Of a DNA stretch of 64,000 bases, positions 1 to 10,048 are shown one piece after another. The first letter of the stretch is position 1. Each line of letters opens with the position of its first letter. The position numbers were made by a program, and so were the translations under genes. A model generated the notes under the pieces. That model ran no database searches. It saw only the letters and a list, made by a program, of their open reading frames with translations, and had not been told where the DNA came from. The DNA is from Ignavibacteria bacterium UBA2360 (GTDB lineage: Bacteria > Bacteroidota > Ignavibacteria > Tepidaquicellales > OLB5): assembly GCA_002344125.1 (NCBI GenBank), contig DDTQ01000006.1, positions 249,652 to 313,651 on the forward strand, read 5' to 3'.

Positions 1-3
1 TTG

Positions 4-77
4 TACGCCCATCAGGAATCGAACCTGAAACCTACAGCTTAGAAGGCTGTCGCTCTATCCGATTGAGCTATGGGCGC
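4..77 (-). tRNA. tRNA-Arg (anticodon TCT)
   Basis: On the minus strand the sequence folds into a cloverleaf. The 7-bp acceptor stem pairs GCGCCCA with TGGGCGT, with one G-U pair. The D-loop region holds AGCTCAATCGGATAGAGC, the anticodon loop is CTTCTAA (anticodon TCT) and the T-arm contains GGTTCGATTCC. The discriminator base is A. The bases after it are CAA, so the CCA tail is not encoded and must be added by the CCA-adding enzyme. The anticodon reads AGA/AGG arginine codons. Confidence 0.95.
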
Positions 78-163
78 ATACTAATCCAAAAATGCAGATT
101 TTTTGAATGACAAGTTACAAATATAAAAAATCCGCAAATTAAAAGAAATATAAATAAATTTCG

Positions 164-421
164 CTATTTATATTTGATCTTGAGAACAAGAATAATAGTC
201 ATAAATACTATAGAAACAGTGTTTGCTGCTATGATAGGTACACTTTCTATCAGTATGCCGTAAGAAAGCCAGGTGATAAGCCCTAATTCCAGCATTATCA
301 CCATGGGAAATGAAATATCTTTGGTATGTTTAGTTCTGATAGCTTTTATCGACTGCGGCAAATATGCAAATGTGGTCAAACATGCCGCTGTTAGCCCGAG
401 CACCAGTGTAAATGTTTCCAC
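164..421 (-). CDS. SemiSWEET-type sugar transporter (PQ-loop/MtN3)
   Basis: This 85-residue protein has three predicted membrane helices, the normal size of a bacterial SemiSWEET half-transporter, which works as a homodimer. The first helix carries the PQ motif (AYLPQSIKAIRT) and is followed by the conserved cytoplasmic segment TKDISFPM. The family moves small sugars across the inner membrane; the substrate here is unknown. Translation starts at GTG only 2 bases after the stop of sprA, so the two genes are probably cotranscribed, although no functional link is known. The sequence runs into an AT-rich spacer before the tRNA gene. Confidence 0.85.
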   Translation of the reverse strand: METFTLVLGLTAACLTTFAYLPQSIKAIRTKHTKDISFPMVIMLELGLITWLSYGILIESVPIIAANTVSIVFMTIILVLKIKYK

Positions 422-423
422 CG

Positions 424-3400
424 TTACTGGATCTGCAGTCTAATGTTCAAACCCGCTTCATTGGTTGTTCTGGTAGTGATCTGCAGGTTAGAACCGGTAG
501 GTTCAATTTTTGTGTACTTATAAAACAATTGCATTGTTACGCTTCTTGAAAGATTGTATTGAATAGAAGGATTCAACGTTGTAGAAGTTGACCCGTTCTG
601 GGAATTGGATTCCCAGAATCCGCTTAAGAATGAATACACCTGCGGATCGTTTTTGGTGCGCGTATATGAAAACGATATGGTCAGATTGTTTTCCAGCGAG
701 AGTCCAAAAAGCGGCAGAGAAAAACCGGACTTTGTGAAACTTGCGTTTATTGCAATATCGCTGGTTGATGTATTTGTCAGCTTGGCGTTATTGGGCTCCA
801 TAATAATATTATCAGTATTGCTCAGTTTAAACGATGCTGTCAGGTTGCCGCCTGAAAGCTGTTTGAATGTGAAGTTAACGCCTATCAGGGGAGTGAAACC
901 GGAGGTTAACGCCTGCGCGCTGATATATTCGGCGCGTATTCCGTCATAGGTTAATACTTTCCTGTATTCACTGGAGTAGCCGCTTTCAAGTGTAACTGAT
1001 TGCGCAATATTTGTGAACATCTCAAACTTCTCAATTCCTGTTAATGATAAATTCCAGCTGGGGAAGGGGAAGCTCACAACGTTCTTTTCAAAATTTTCAG
1101 AAAAGAATGTAGCTTGGTTCACGGTATCTGTGCCGCTGGGAATGCCTAACTGGTCGCCAATATTATCCTTAAGGCCCACAAAAAAGCTTGGTCTTGTAAT
1201 TGTCCTGTTTTCAGATGAATTTACCGGGCTGCCCAAATATCCTTCCGCATCCGTATTATATGTCAGAGAATTAATAGTACCGGTGCCGGTTTTGTAAGTC
1301 AGGTTTAGCTTCAAATTATCCGGGAATATAGGATTTATGAACGTATTAAAAGTGTATGTGTTGTTAAGATTCAAATTATCCACAAGGTTTGTCAACGGAA
1401 TACGTTTTCCCGGATCAGTTTCCCAGCCCAGCTGGTAAAACCTTGATGGCCCGAGATTTTCCTGTGAATTGAACTGCATCCAGAAATTACCGAATCCGGG
1501 TCTGCCCTGAATTGCTGGATTTTGAAGCTGCTTGGTCTGCGAGTAGGTTACTGATACCTGGTCTGGTATGAAAGTTCTTAATATCTTAAAAATATCCGCT
1601 GGGTCCTGTTCCTGGAACTCATTTTTGGAACCACCCATAATTTTATTTGTGGACTTAAATATATTGAACAGGTTATTCAGCTTTACAAAAGCTGTCGCCT
1701 GCAGATCGGTATTATAACCAACATTACTTCCCTGTGCGTTATTGAATTGCGAAGCCCTCCAACCGTAGATAACCCGGTAACTTCCGGTGAGATCGATGAA
1801 ATCACGCAGACCGGGAATGTTTATCTTTGGGTTGAAAGATACTGTCTGTGAGTAGTCAAGATCCTTGCCCCAGTTTATGAGCCCGTTGTTGAAAAATATA
1901 TCGTCATAAATTTCCGCCGCGGGGCGCTGAGTTCTGGCTGAATCATTATAAGTTTCAAGATAAGTAAGATCACTTCCCGAACGGAATGAATAGTCACCCT
2001 GCAGGTCGATCATCCAGTTTTCAATGAATTTCCAGTTCATAGTAAAACCTCTGTTCGCGTCAAACTGCCTTGATGTCGGGCTGTTATCAAAAGCTGATCT
2101 CAGTTTTTCATCGCCGCGTCTTCTGTTGAAGCTGCCCGAAAGGGCTATATTATTTGTGAACAGGGGAGCCAGCGGCATGAACGGGAAGAAGAAATACATT
2201 CTGGCTTCTTTGAACTCTTCGCCAAAAGGCAGGAATCTTCCGATCTTAAGATTAAGGGTGTTCATAAGGTCAAGGTCTGAACTCAATCCAACCGAGCCGT
2301 TCATATCCCATGCATATTTGCTTTCAAGAGTTGGCGTTCTTTCTGTGTAAGAATTCCTCACAAAATTAACTTCGAGTTTATTTAGAATCTGCTGAACAAA
2401 AAAGTTATCACCGGGGAATGTAAACTTAGCTCCGCTAATAGAGAACCTGTTCGCTATTCTTAAAGTTTGCGCTGAAACCCTGATCTGGTCAGCGTAATAT
2501 GCCGCTATATCAGGATTTCCGGTTTCTTCAAGTACCTGTGCGTATTTGTTGTTTGCCGCAGTTTCAAGGTCTATATCAGTTGCCGGCAGGTATTTTGGTT
2601 TATCAAGAATTTCCTGGTGTGAAAATGAAATCGGAAGCGTGAAGAAATCCTTGAACTTAACAGAAACATATTTCGAAAGCAGGGCGTTTATTACTTTATG
2701 CGCATTCACGAGCCCTGAAAATTCCCAGCTGTTAGCCGTTGTCAAGTTACCGAAACTTGTTTCCAGAGAATGGAAATTGGGATCAGTTTTGTTAAAACTG
2801 AAATTCAATGTCGCCAGATCGGCAATCTTAAGCCCCGCGCTGAGTGTAAACGCGTACCCGCTCGCATCATTGGCCTGGATAACCCTCATTTCATCAAACC
2901 AAACAGAACCTGAAAGCTCCCTGGTCACAATTGGGTCATCATTGTTATTATAGACGCCCAGTGTTATCTGTCTTATATCCCTAATTGAAGGATTACCAAT
3001 TACTCCGTATTTCGCTCCCGGGGGACCGTTTACAACAGGCTCATAATGAACAAGACCCGTGCTGTCAACTTTTTGTTTAATTGCCGAGAGTTCGCTCAAA
3101 TTGATGACCACTTCGTTAAAAGAATTCCACGGAGTCATAGGCCTGATATCGGGCCTGATCGGCGCGCGGTACTCATAGTAGTTTGAAGTATCATTGCCAA
3201 ATCTTACAACAACAGCCGCATCGTATTTATTCGGATTGGTATAAGAAAATGAACTATCGCCGTTTACAAATACTTTAAATATTTTATAGTTAACAAGATC
3301 AAGCGGCCTTGTATTGAAAGATTTAAAAACATATTTTCCCTGGCCCGGAAGTATTTTTGTAACATCAAGTGACATAGACTGTTCATTTGAAAGAACATTC

Positions 3401-6400
3401 TGGTCAACCTGAGTCTGGTCACGCTGTCTTAATCCATCTACGGGGGGTGAGTAATAATTCGGGTTGTCTTCAACATTCACAACTGAAACTGTATATGTGG
3501 TATCAGTTTTGTTCTGCTTCACCCATTGGTTACCCACAAGATTAAAATCAACTATTTTGATCTGTGTTTGTGTTTCAAAACCTTTGAACCAAACCCTTGC
3601 GTACTGAATATTAGTTAAAGTCGGGCTTCCGCCAACAGTTCTTTTCCATTCATCAAGCGGAATAATAAACTGGTACCATCCGGCATTTCCGCCGCCTGCT
3701 ATGAACGGGTGATTCTTGAATGAATTGGAATCAAGCGGTATAACGTATTCAAAATAGTTATTGATAAGATCAAGGTTACCGTTATTGTTCAGATCCTCGG
3801 TATCAATTCTTTTCGCCTCGGTTAAATTTGTAGCATTCAATTCAGAACCGTTGAAACCGGAATAGTTCGTGCTTCCCTGCACCCATGAATAATTATCACG
3901 GCTCGGGTCTCCGCCGGTTTCTTCCCAAAGTTCCGGAAAATAGAACCTTTCACCAAGGATTCCGTTTGTGGTTTCACTCGGTCTTCCGTCAATACCGTTA
4001 TCTTCACCTATATCAAGCTGACCGCTTCCGTTCCTGTCTTCAGTGTGATAGTTGATGTTCGGGTCAGTGGAATTAAGCGGCATTTTTTTTGTAGTAATTA
4101 TCCTCTCAGAAATAGCTCCAAGATCAATCAACATTTTTGCGGAATCACTGGTTATTGGATTCCCGCCGTTTACCTGCATCCATACTTCTATATAGTTAAT
4201 GTTTTCATCTATCAGGTTGGTTTGCGAGGAGTTGATAAATTTAAAAACACCGCTCCACTTATCTTCGGCGGGACCCTCTGCTGCGAATTCAGAGTACTTC
4301 AAATAATTATACTGTCCCACTGAATCAGGTTTTATATCAAATACAAATGGTGTCAAAGACTGGTTCTGATTACTTGCCACACTTCTATACGGATAAACTT
4401 CAAGTATCGGAACGTTATTCAATAAGTTATACCAGTTCAGTCTGCCGCGTTTTCTGCTCATTAAACTATCCCGTACTTCATCAGAAAATACTCCGGGTAC
4501 AAGCCTTTCATCATATGGAATTGATGAAAGAGTCCACGAAAGGGGATTGAGCCCCAATGGAATAACTTTTTTAACACCCTCAAAATCATCAATGTAAGCA
4601 ACAGCTTCGCCGTTATCACTGGGGATAATACTTTTTAAAGTGTTGGGGTCAGGCAGCATAAATGCTACTTCACCTTTAAAGTTAAGGATCGATTCTTCCT
4701 TGGTATTGTAACCCGGAATTTTATTTACAAGCTTTGTGAGAAAGTTGGTTTTGATATCTGTCGAAGCGTCAAACCCGATAATTGTATTGTTTGTAGGCTC
4801 TTCGCCAATTCTGATCTTATTATTGAGCGTCTGCTGTTTGAGGTTTATAAGCGTGAAACCCAGGTATGTTGTTTTGTTGAATTGTAATTCTGCTCTTGTG
4901 CCAAGAAGGGTTTTCGATGCCAGCTGGAAAAGGTCGTTGGTTTCATAGGTGATCTTCAGGTTAGCACCTGCAACGAGTGCGGTGGCGTTTATGATCACAA
5001 GTTCACCCAGCGAGTAATCTATCGAGTAGTCAATTCCCTGGACAAGTTCAACTGAACCATTGAATACTTTTACGCTTCCTTCAACTAAATTGAATCCCAG
5101 GGAATACCTCGAAGAAGCGTCACCCTTGGCAGTACCCTTTAATGAAAATTTCAGGTAACCTACATTCTGCGCTGTGGATTTTGATGAGGTGTATATTGTA
5201 TCGTTTCTTGCGATGAAGTCTTCTTCAACGCCTTTTTGTCTAAGGGTAGTTGAAAACGGTCTGAGGTAAGGAAAAATTATGTTACCGTTCACAAGATCAA
5301 TTGTATTACCCGGGAAGAAGTCAAAGGCGTTATCACCCTGGGGAATACTATCGCTGGGCTGTCCGTTTACTCTGTAATCAAGCCCTGTCAGGTTCATCCA
5401 TGACCTGTTTGAAATTTGGGGGGTTTGGCCGTTATATTGCGGATTTGGTGTTTGGCCCGGCTCAGTGAAATATACATTGAATGTCAGATTTGAAGGATCA
5501 TTTTTTACATTCCTTACCCCAAGGTTATAAATGTTCTTAAGCATTCGGTTCCAAAGACGGGTATAATTGGTATCCTGGTCAGGCGGTTTCTGGCTTTCAT
5601 ACCTAAGCAGTCGCAACTTAACTTTTGCGCTTGGTGAAATATCATTTACAAAATCGCCTACCTGGATTTCTGTCCCTCCAATAATATACTTATAAGCTAC
5701 CGCTATAGCATCTTTACCGAAAGATTGTAAGTTCCCGTTGAGTGTTATATAACCCGCATAACGGTTCAGTGTGAATTCCGAAGGATCGAGTTTTACAAAA
5801 TTACCAACAAGCGTACGGCCCAAAACAGCTGTAGTGCTATCCTGCAAAGTGTAACCGCCTGCAGGTCTGGTGCCTGCAAGGCCTAATGTATCTGAACCAT
5901 AAACAGAACGTTTGTTGGGGTTGTTTGGCTCAGCATAAACCCAAACTTCTATTTGTGTAACATCAATGGGTGTAATTCCTGTTGTGTAGTAGCTTGTAAA
6001 ATACTGCCCCCAGGTTTCATCAAGCAGGTAGTTTGTTTCGGCGTAGTCATAGATAGAAATATCAAACGGGGTTTCAACGGAACCGCCGGTTATATTCACT
6101 TCTTTCTTCTCTGATTTTTTCTGCGATGCAATTGTGGTTAGTGTAAGCGGTCCAAGCTTGAACTGCGCCTTTACACCAAATAACGCCTGTGTGCTTCCGA
6201 TAAGGTTTGAACGGGTTTCGAGTGAAACGTTACCTGCTTCTATGCTTTGGATAACTTCATCAGGATAACCGGTGTATTTTAATTTAAGCTGGTTTTCAAA
6301 TTCAAAAGTACGCTGAGAGTTCCAGTCAGCGTCAACAGTAAGTTTATCACCAACAGTACCTTTTGTTGTAACCTGCACTTCCTGTTTGAAGTTAATATTA

Positions 6401-7044
6401 TTCTGATCCTGTGATTCACTAAGTATTGTCTGGAGATCATTAGTACTTTTTTGGTACGAAGCGGTAATATCAATTATACCGTTTATCTTCAGGTTAATGG
6501 TAGGAGGGCCAAAAATTGTTTCAGTGGCAAAGGGCAGCGGTATAGTAATTTCAGTAATATTCCTGAAAAGTTTTTCAAGGTCATCCTGGGTTTCTATAAC
6601 GTACTTATCAGTTATTAATCGGTAGAACTGATCTTTGGCATTAAGATCACTTCTGAGCTCAATATATTTTTCAAGAGGCATAACAAGCGGAACTTTAAGC
6701 TGCTCGCCGTCAAGTGTTTCTGTAATTATTACGTTGTTAAGCGAATCGAACTTAATATCATACCTAACCTGCCCCGAGCCGTATAATAACAGGGGAGAGC
6801 GCCAGTTGCCGTATTCCGGCAGCGGTTCATCAACTTTTTCAAATTTGAAATTATTTACCCTTGCAGTCGAGTCAACTGGACCCCTGATCTTTGTTGTATC
6901 GCTGTATAATGAGGTATCTAGGTAAGAGCCGGATGTGTCTATAAATCCGATCTGGTACTTACTTCTATCCCTGCCCTGAGCGAAAGTATCATTAACTGTG
7001 CTGATTAAGAGTATAAACAATACCGCAGCTAAAACATACTTCAT
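424..7044 (-). CDS. sprA: SprA, T9SS outer-membrane translocon protein
   Basis: SprA forms the very large outer-membrane barrel that passes type IX secretion clients to the surface and is also needed for gliding in Flavobacteria. I place the start at the ATG at 7044 (2206 residues), because it gives a clean signal peptide (MKYVLAAVLFILL...DTFAQG). A TTG eight codons upstream is also open. Family landmarks include the central YIDDFEGVKK segment about 840 residues in, DEMR segments typical of SprA repeats, and the C-terminal half rich in amphipathic beta strands (FLPFGEEFKEARMYFFFPF). The length fits the usual 2200-2500 residues. SemiSWEET follows 2 bases after the stop. The T9SS clients elsewhere in the window are its likely cargo. 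No Shine-Dalgarno is visible. Confidence 0.93.
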   Translation of the reverse strand: MKYVLAAVLFILLISTVNDTFAQGRDRSKYQIGFIDTSGSYLDTSLYSDTTKIRGPVDSTARVNNFKFEKVDEPLPEYGNWRSPLLLYGSGQVRYDIKFDSLNNVIITETLDGEQLKVPLVMPLEKYIELRSDLNAKDQFYRLITDKYVIETQDDLEKLFRNITEITIPLPFATETIFGPPTINLKINGIIDITASYQKSTNDLQTILSESQDQNNINFKQEVQVTTKGTVGDKLTVDADWNSQRTFEFENQLKLKYTGYPDEVIQSIEAGNVSLETRSNLIGSTQALFGVKAQFKLGPLTLTTIASQKKSEKKEVNITGGSVETPFDISIYDYAETNYLLDETWGQYFTSYYTTGITPIDVTQIEVWVYAEPNNPNKRSVYGSDTLGLAGTRPAGGYTLQDSTTAVLGRTLVGNFVKLDPSEFTLNRYAGYITLNGNLQSFGKDAIAVAYKYIIGGTEIQVGDFVNDISPSAKVKLRLLRYESQKPPDQDTNYTRLWNRMLKNIYNLGVRNVKNDPSNLTFNVYFTEPGQTPNPQYNGQTPQISNRSWMNLTGLDYRVNGQPSDSIPQGDNAFDFFPGNTIDLVNGNIIFPYLRPFSTTLRQKGVEEDFIARNDTIYTSSKSTAQNVGYLKFSLKGTAKGDASSRYSLGFNLVEGSVKVFNGSVELVQGIDYSIDYSLGELVIINATALVAGANLKITYETNDLFQLASKTLLGTRAELQFNKTTYLGFTLINLKQQTLNNKIRIGEEPTNNTIIGFDASTDIKTNFLTKLVNKIPGYNTKEESILNFKGEVAFMLPDPNTLKSIIPSDNGEAVAYIDDFEGVKKVIPLGLNPLSWTLSSIPYDERLVPGVFSDEVRDSLMSRKRGRLNWYNLLNNVPILEVYPYRSVASNQNQSLTPFVFDIKPDSVGQYNYLKYSEFAAEGPAEDKWSGVFKFINSSQTNLIDENINYIEVWMQVNGGNPITSDSAKMLIDLGAISERIITTKKMPLNSTDPNINYHTEDRNGSGQLDIGEDNGIDGRPSETTNGILGERFYFPELWEETGGDPSRDNYSWVQGSTNYSGFNGSELNATNLTEAKRIDTEDLNNNGNLDLINNYFEYVIPLDSNSFKNHPFIAGGGNAGWYQFIIPLDEWKRTVGGSPTLTNIQYARVWFKGFETQTQIKIVDFNLVGNQWVKQNKTDTTYTVSVVNVEDNPNYYSPPVDGLRQRDQTQVDQNVLSNEQSMSLDVTKILPGQGKYVFKSFNTRPLDLVNYKIFKVFVNGDSSFSYTNPNKYDAAVVVRFGNDTSNYYEYRAPIRPDIRPMTPWNSFNEVVINLSELSAIKQKVDSTGLVHYEPVVNGPPGAKYGVIGNPSIRDIRQITLGVYNNNDDPIVTRELSGSVWFDEMRVIQANDASGYAFTLSAGLKIADLATLNFSFNKTDPNFHSLETSFGNLTTANSWEFSGLVNAHKVINALLSKYVSVKFKDFFTLPISFSHQEILDKPKYLPATDIDLETAANNKYAQVLEETGNPDIAAYYADQIRVSAQTLRIANRFSISGAKFTFPGDNFFVQQILNKLEVNFVRNSYTERTPTLESKYAWDMNGSVGLSSDLDLMNTLNLKIGRFLPFGEEFKEARMYFFFPFMPLAPLFTNNIALSGSFNRRRGDEKLRSAFDNSPTSRQFDANRGFTMNWKFIENWMIDLQGDYSFRSGSDLTYLETYNDSARTQRPAAEIYDDIFFNNGLINWGKDLDYSQTVSFNPKINIPGLRDFIDLTGSYRVIYGWRASQFNNAQGSNVGYNTDLQATAFVKLNNLFNIFKSTNKIMGGSKNEFQEQDPADIFKILRTFIPDQVSVTYSQTKQLQNPAIQGRPGFGNFWMQFNSQENLGPSRFYQLGWETDPGKRIPLTNLVDNLNLNNTYTFNTFINPIFPDNLKLNLTYKTGTGTINSLTYNTDAEGYLGSPVNSSENRTITRPSFFVGLKDNIGDQLGIPSGTDTVNQATFFSENFEKNVVSFPFPSWNLSLTGIEKFEMFTNIAQSVTLESGYSSEYRKVLTYDGIRAEYISAQALTSGFTPLIGVNFTFKQLSGGNLTASFKLSNTDNIIMEPNNAKLTNTSTSDIAINASFTKSGFSLPLFGLSLENNLTISFSYTRTKNDPQVYSFLSGFWESNSQNGSTSTTLNPSIQYNLSRSVTMQLFYKYTKIEPTGSNLQITTRTTNEAGLNIRLQIQ

Positions 7045-7405
7045 GTAATTGGTTTTATATTTTAACAATAATGTACTCTAAGATTTAAAACCGTAATTAT
7101 TGCTTCATAGGCATTTTAAGTTTGTAATTACGTAATTTTAGGTTTTGAACTCAAATAATGCAATACCAAAATTTTTAAATGAAAAATTTTGTCATTTTAT
7201 TAAAATATTCCCCTTACCTTGCTTATTTTTCCTAAAAATGCTATTTTTAAAGATATTCAAATTTTTCTGTCAATAAATGTTTTGAGAAAGGAAGTTCGAC
7301 TTCGAATCAGACCATGCATTTGATATCAGCGACCATTGGGAGCAATCTGCCGTAAACGGCAAATTAAGCGGAAAAGTACTGGTTCTGAACCAGAATTACG
7401 AAGCT

Positions 7406-7867
7406 ATGAGCATTTGTAATGTACAAAGAGCCGTTGTTTTGCTTTTTCTTGGTAAAGCGGAGCTTATCTCTTCCAAAGATACAAAGAAGGTTTATTCTGT
7501 CAGATCGGCGCTTCCTTTTCCGACAATTGTAAGGTTAAGAATATATATAAAAGTTCCGTATAAAAAGATAGTTCTTTCAAGAAAGAATATTTTGCGGCGC
7601 GATAATCATAAATGCATGTACTGCCAAAGGAATGATCTGCCATTAACTATTGATCATATTGTTCCCAAATCCAAGGGCGGAGATGATACCTGGGAAAACC
7701 TGGTAACGGCATGCGTAAAGTGCAACAATAAAAAAGGCGACCGCTCACCGGAAGAAGCAAGAATGCAGCTTTTTAAAAAACCAACAAGGCCTTCTCACAT
7801 CACATTTATGAAACATTTCGTCGGCAGAGTTGATGATGACTGGAAACCGTATTTGTATATGAATTAA
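7406..7867 (+). CDS. HNH endonuclease; true N-terminus lies upstream of this ATG
   Basis: The protein has a canonical HNH/zinc-finger core: CMYC, then LTIDHIVPKSKGG, ENLVTACVKCNNKKGDRSPEEA. It belongs to the short stand-alone HNH family common in Bacteroidota and Cyanobacteria, whose cellular role is unclear (DNA nicking or repair suspected). The conserved first strand of the family (GKVLVLNQNYEAM) lies upstream of the ATG at 7406. The frame stays open back to 7286 with no ATG, GTG or TTG. An in-frame ATG at 7277 is cut by TGA two codons later (7283-7285). The real start is therefore unresolved: a non-standard start, readthrough or a sequence error. The downstream spacer carries palindromic repeats. 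Confidence 0.85.
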   Translation: MSICNVQRAVVLLFLGKAELISSKDTKKVYSVRSALPFPTIVRLRIYIKVPYKKIVLSRKNILRRDNHKCMYCQRNDLPLTIDHIVPKSKGGDDTWENLVTACVKCNNKKGDRSPEEARMQLFKKPTRPSHITFMKHFVGRVDDDWKPYLYMN

Positions 7868-8146
7868 CTCCCAATCCTGAACGCAGTGAAGGATCTCATG
7901 CTTAAATGTCAAAATCTAAATGTCCAAATTTTAAATTGTTCAATTCAGATTTAATGGAACATATATAGTTTTACTGATGTAGTCGAGCCCTTTCAGGGCT
8001 CGTTATAAATTGCACCACAACCTGCGAACGAACCCTGAAAGGGTTCGACTACATGATTTTTTATAACAGTAGATCAAATCGGATTAACAAATTTCAATTT
8101 ACACAACAAAAAAAAATATTATTTAATTAAACATAAACATAACTTA
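7868..8146. repeat. Intergenic palindromic repeats between HNH and ALDH genes
   Basis: This 279-bp spacer has no credible gene. It holds three repeat units also seen elsewhere. (1) A small hairpin at about 7872-7898 (ATCCTGAACG...GAAGGATCT), with a relative near 19700-19741. (2) An A/T-rich string of AAATGTC words at 7904-7935, similar to 42839-42872. (3) A 78-bp near-perfect inverted repeat at 7977-8054. Its arms start ATGTAGTCGA and end TCGACTACAT, and each arm contains its own small palindrome (GAGCCCTTTCAGGGCTC and a variant). Copies of the last unit recur at about 11871-11945 and, degraded, at 11963-12081. Confidence 0.8.
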
Positions 8147-9637
8147 ATGCTGGAATACAAAATTTACATAAACGGTGAATTCAGAGACGCCACTGATAAC
8201 GGAACGATGGACGCGATAAATCCCTACGATAAAAGCGTGTTTGCGAAACTTTCAAAATCAACAGTAGAAGATACCAAACTTGCCATCAAGTCGGCACGCA
8301 GTGCCTTTGATAGCGGGGTATGGTCAGGCAAATCAAATGAAGAGCGCAGCGCTATAATTAAACAGATAGCTGATAAGATAAAAGAGAACTCACCGTTGCT
8401 GCAGGAGCTTGAAATAAAGGAATCAGGCTCAACCTACAAAAAGTCCAAAGACGATATGTTCTTAACGTACCGCGCTGCAAGTACTTTTGCAAAGCTTGCT
8501 TTGACGGATATGAACGAAACGCTTGATATTTCCAAAGAAGGCATAAGTAAAAATCTATTGGTGCGTGAACCCGTCGGAGTCGTGTCGGCAATTATACCGT
8601 GGAACTTCCCGCTGCAAATGGCGATGTGGAAGATCGGACCCGCTTTAGCCGCAGGCTGCACGGTAGTGCTTAAACCCGCGCCGGAAACATCTGTGAGCGC
8701 GCTTGAGCTTGCGAAAATTATTGATTCCACCGACCTGCCAAAAGGTGTTGTGAATATTATTACAGGTGATGCGGAAGTTGGCGAAGAGATGGTTACAAAT
8801 CCGATGGTTGATAAAGTTGCTTTTACAGGTTCAACCGAAATTGGCAGAAAGGTAATGTCGCTTGCTTCGGCAACCATGAAGAGCGTTACACTTGAGCTTG
8901 GCGGAAAATCAGCGAGCATAATACTTGATGACGCTGATCTTGATCTTGCGATCGACGGGTCAGCTTACGCGGGCTATTTCCATAACGGTCAGTGCTGCGT
9001 GGCAGGTTCGAGATTGATCTTAACCAACAAGAATTACGATGAAGTTGTTGAAAGGCTGAAAGCTAAACTTGCCAAAATGAGAATAGGCAATCCAATGGAT
9101 AAAGATACTGATATCGGTCCGATGGTTAGTGAAAAACAGCAGAAGCGTGTTTTGGAATATATTGAAATAGGAAAAAAAGAAGGCGCAAAATTCGTTTACG
9201 GCGGGGGAGTGCCTAAAGGATTTGAATCAGGCTGTTACGTTGAACCAACATTATTTGCAGATGTAAATAATGATATGCGGATTGCGCAGGAAGAAATTTT
9301 CGGTCCAGTGCTTGCTGTAATAAAAGCAGAAAATGAAAACGACGCAATTCGTATTGCAAATGCTTCAAGCTTCGGACTCGCAGGCGGCGTATGGTCACGT
9401 GATAATGACCGCGCTTTAAACGTTGCTAGACAGCTCAGAGCCGGTACTGTGTGGGTAAACGAATGGCACATACTCAATGATAAAGCGCCATTTGGCGGTT
9501 ATAAACAATCCGGTATTGGCAGAGAGCTTGGCATTGAAGGTATAAAGGCTTACACAGAGGTTAAACATATCCACATTGATGAAGTGCTTGACCGCAAGAA
9601 GAAGTTCTGGTATAATGTGACAGTGCCGCAGGATTAA
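8147..9637 (+). CDS. NAD(P)+-dependent aldehyde dehydrogenase
   Basis: At 496 residues this is a normal-length class 3-like ALDH that oxidises an aldehyde to the acid in the cytoplasm. The cofactor-binding segment IIPWNFPLQMAMWKIGPALAAG, the catalytic glutamate motif LELGGKSA and the catalytic cysteine in GQCCVAGSR are all present. So are the EEIFGPV motif and the C-terminal GGYKQSGIGRE. The sequence is closest in style to betaine-aldehyde or broad-range ALDHs, so the substrate cannot be read from it. It starts with ATG without an obvious Shine-Dalgarno. It is monocistronic: palindromic repeats lie upstream and a strong terminator-like hairpin lies about 70 bp downstream. Confidence 0.93.
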   Translation: MLEYKIYINGEFRDATDNGTMDAINPYDKSVFAKLSKSTVEDTKLAIKSARSAFDSGVWSGKSNEERSAIIKQIADKIKENSPLLQELEIKESGSTYKKSKDDMFLTYRAASTFAKLALTDMNETLDISKEGISKNLLVREPVGVVSAIIPWNFPLQMAMWKIGPALAAGCTVVLKPAPETSVSALELAKIIDSTDLPKGVVNIITGDAEVGEEMVTNPMVDKVAFTGSTEIGRKVMSLASATMKSVTLELGGKSASIILDDADLDLAIDGSAYAGYFHNGQCCVAGSRLILTNKNYDEVVERLKAKLAKMRIGNPMDKDTDIGPMVSEKQQKRVLEYIEIGKKEGAKFVYGGGVPKGFESGCYVEPTLFADVNNDMRIAQEEIFGPVLAVIKAENENDAIRIANASSFGLAGGVWSRDNDRALNVARQLRAGTVWVNEWHILNDKAPFGGYKQSGIGRELGIEGIKAYTEVKHIHIDEVLDRKKKFWYNVTVPQD

Positions 9638-10048
9638 CCATGATTACCATGATTAACTTGATTGAATGATTGCCTTAATGTAAAAATAAAAAATAGCTTT
9701 TGTAGAGACGACCCGCTGCGCCCGCCTATGGCAGGAGTGGGTCGTCTTTTTTTTATTCTCATTTTCACACTCCATTTTGGGAATGTACTAGCATACATGC
9801 AAGATTCGAGACGTCTCAACTGCCAAGCCACTCAGGGCTTGAAGGCCAGGCAGGTTTTTTTGTACCATTTCCATCTTTGCGATTTTACAAAGAAATTAAT
9901 ACTTTACACTTTTACGCTTGACAATTTTAATAGTATATATTAATTTGAATTTGACAAATATAAATATGACCCGAATCCTGCGCGTTTACAGGTAAAACTG
10001 GAAACAGACCGAACTGATACAAACCGATTAAATTTTTTTAAATACAAA
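9638..10048. other. Intergenic spacer, no gene seen
   Basis: Apart from the hairpin at 9707-9754 the spacer contains only a weak stem near 9825-9860 (around a run of seven T) and AT-rich DNA before the next start codon. The open frames across it have low-complexity, non-conserved translations and are not supported as genes. Confidence 0.6.
9707..9754 (+). terminator. Rho-independent terminator after the ALDH gene
   Basis: The perfect arms GACGACCC (9707-9714) and GGGTCGTC (9739-9746) are followed directly by eight T residues. It lies 70 bp past the ALDH stop on the same strand. The 24-nt loop is GC-rich and may pair further. Confidence 0.8.

Noticed and set aside
605..6925. Several 60-135-codon plus-strand frames inside sprA
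   Set aside because: They are antisense shadows of a clearly coding minus-strand frame.
7406..7867. HNH gene as a group I/II intron or homing endonuclease
   Set aside because: The gene is free-standing with a conserved non-homing HNH architecture and no intron structure around it.
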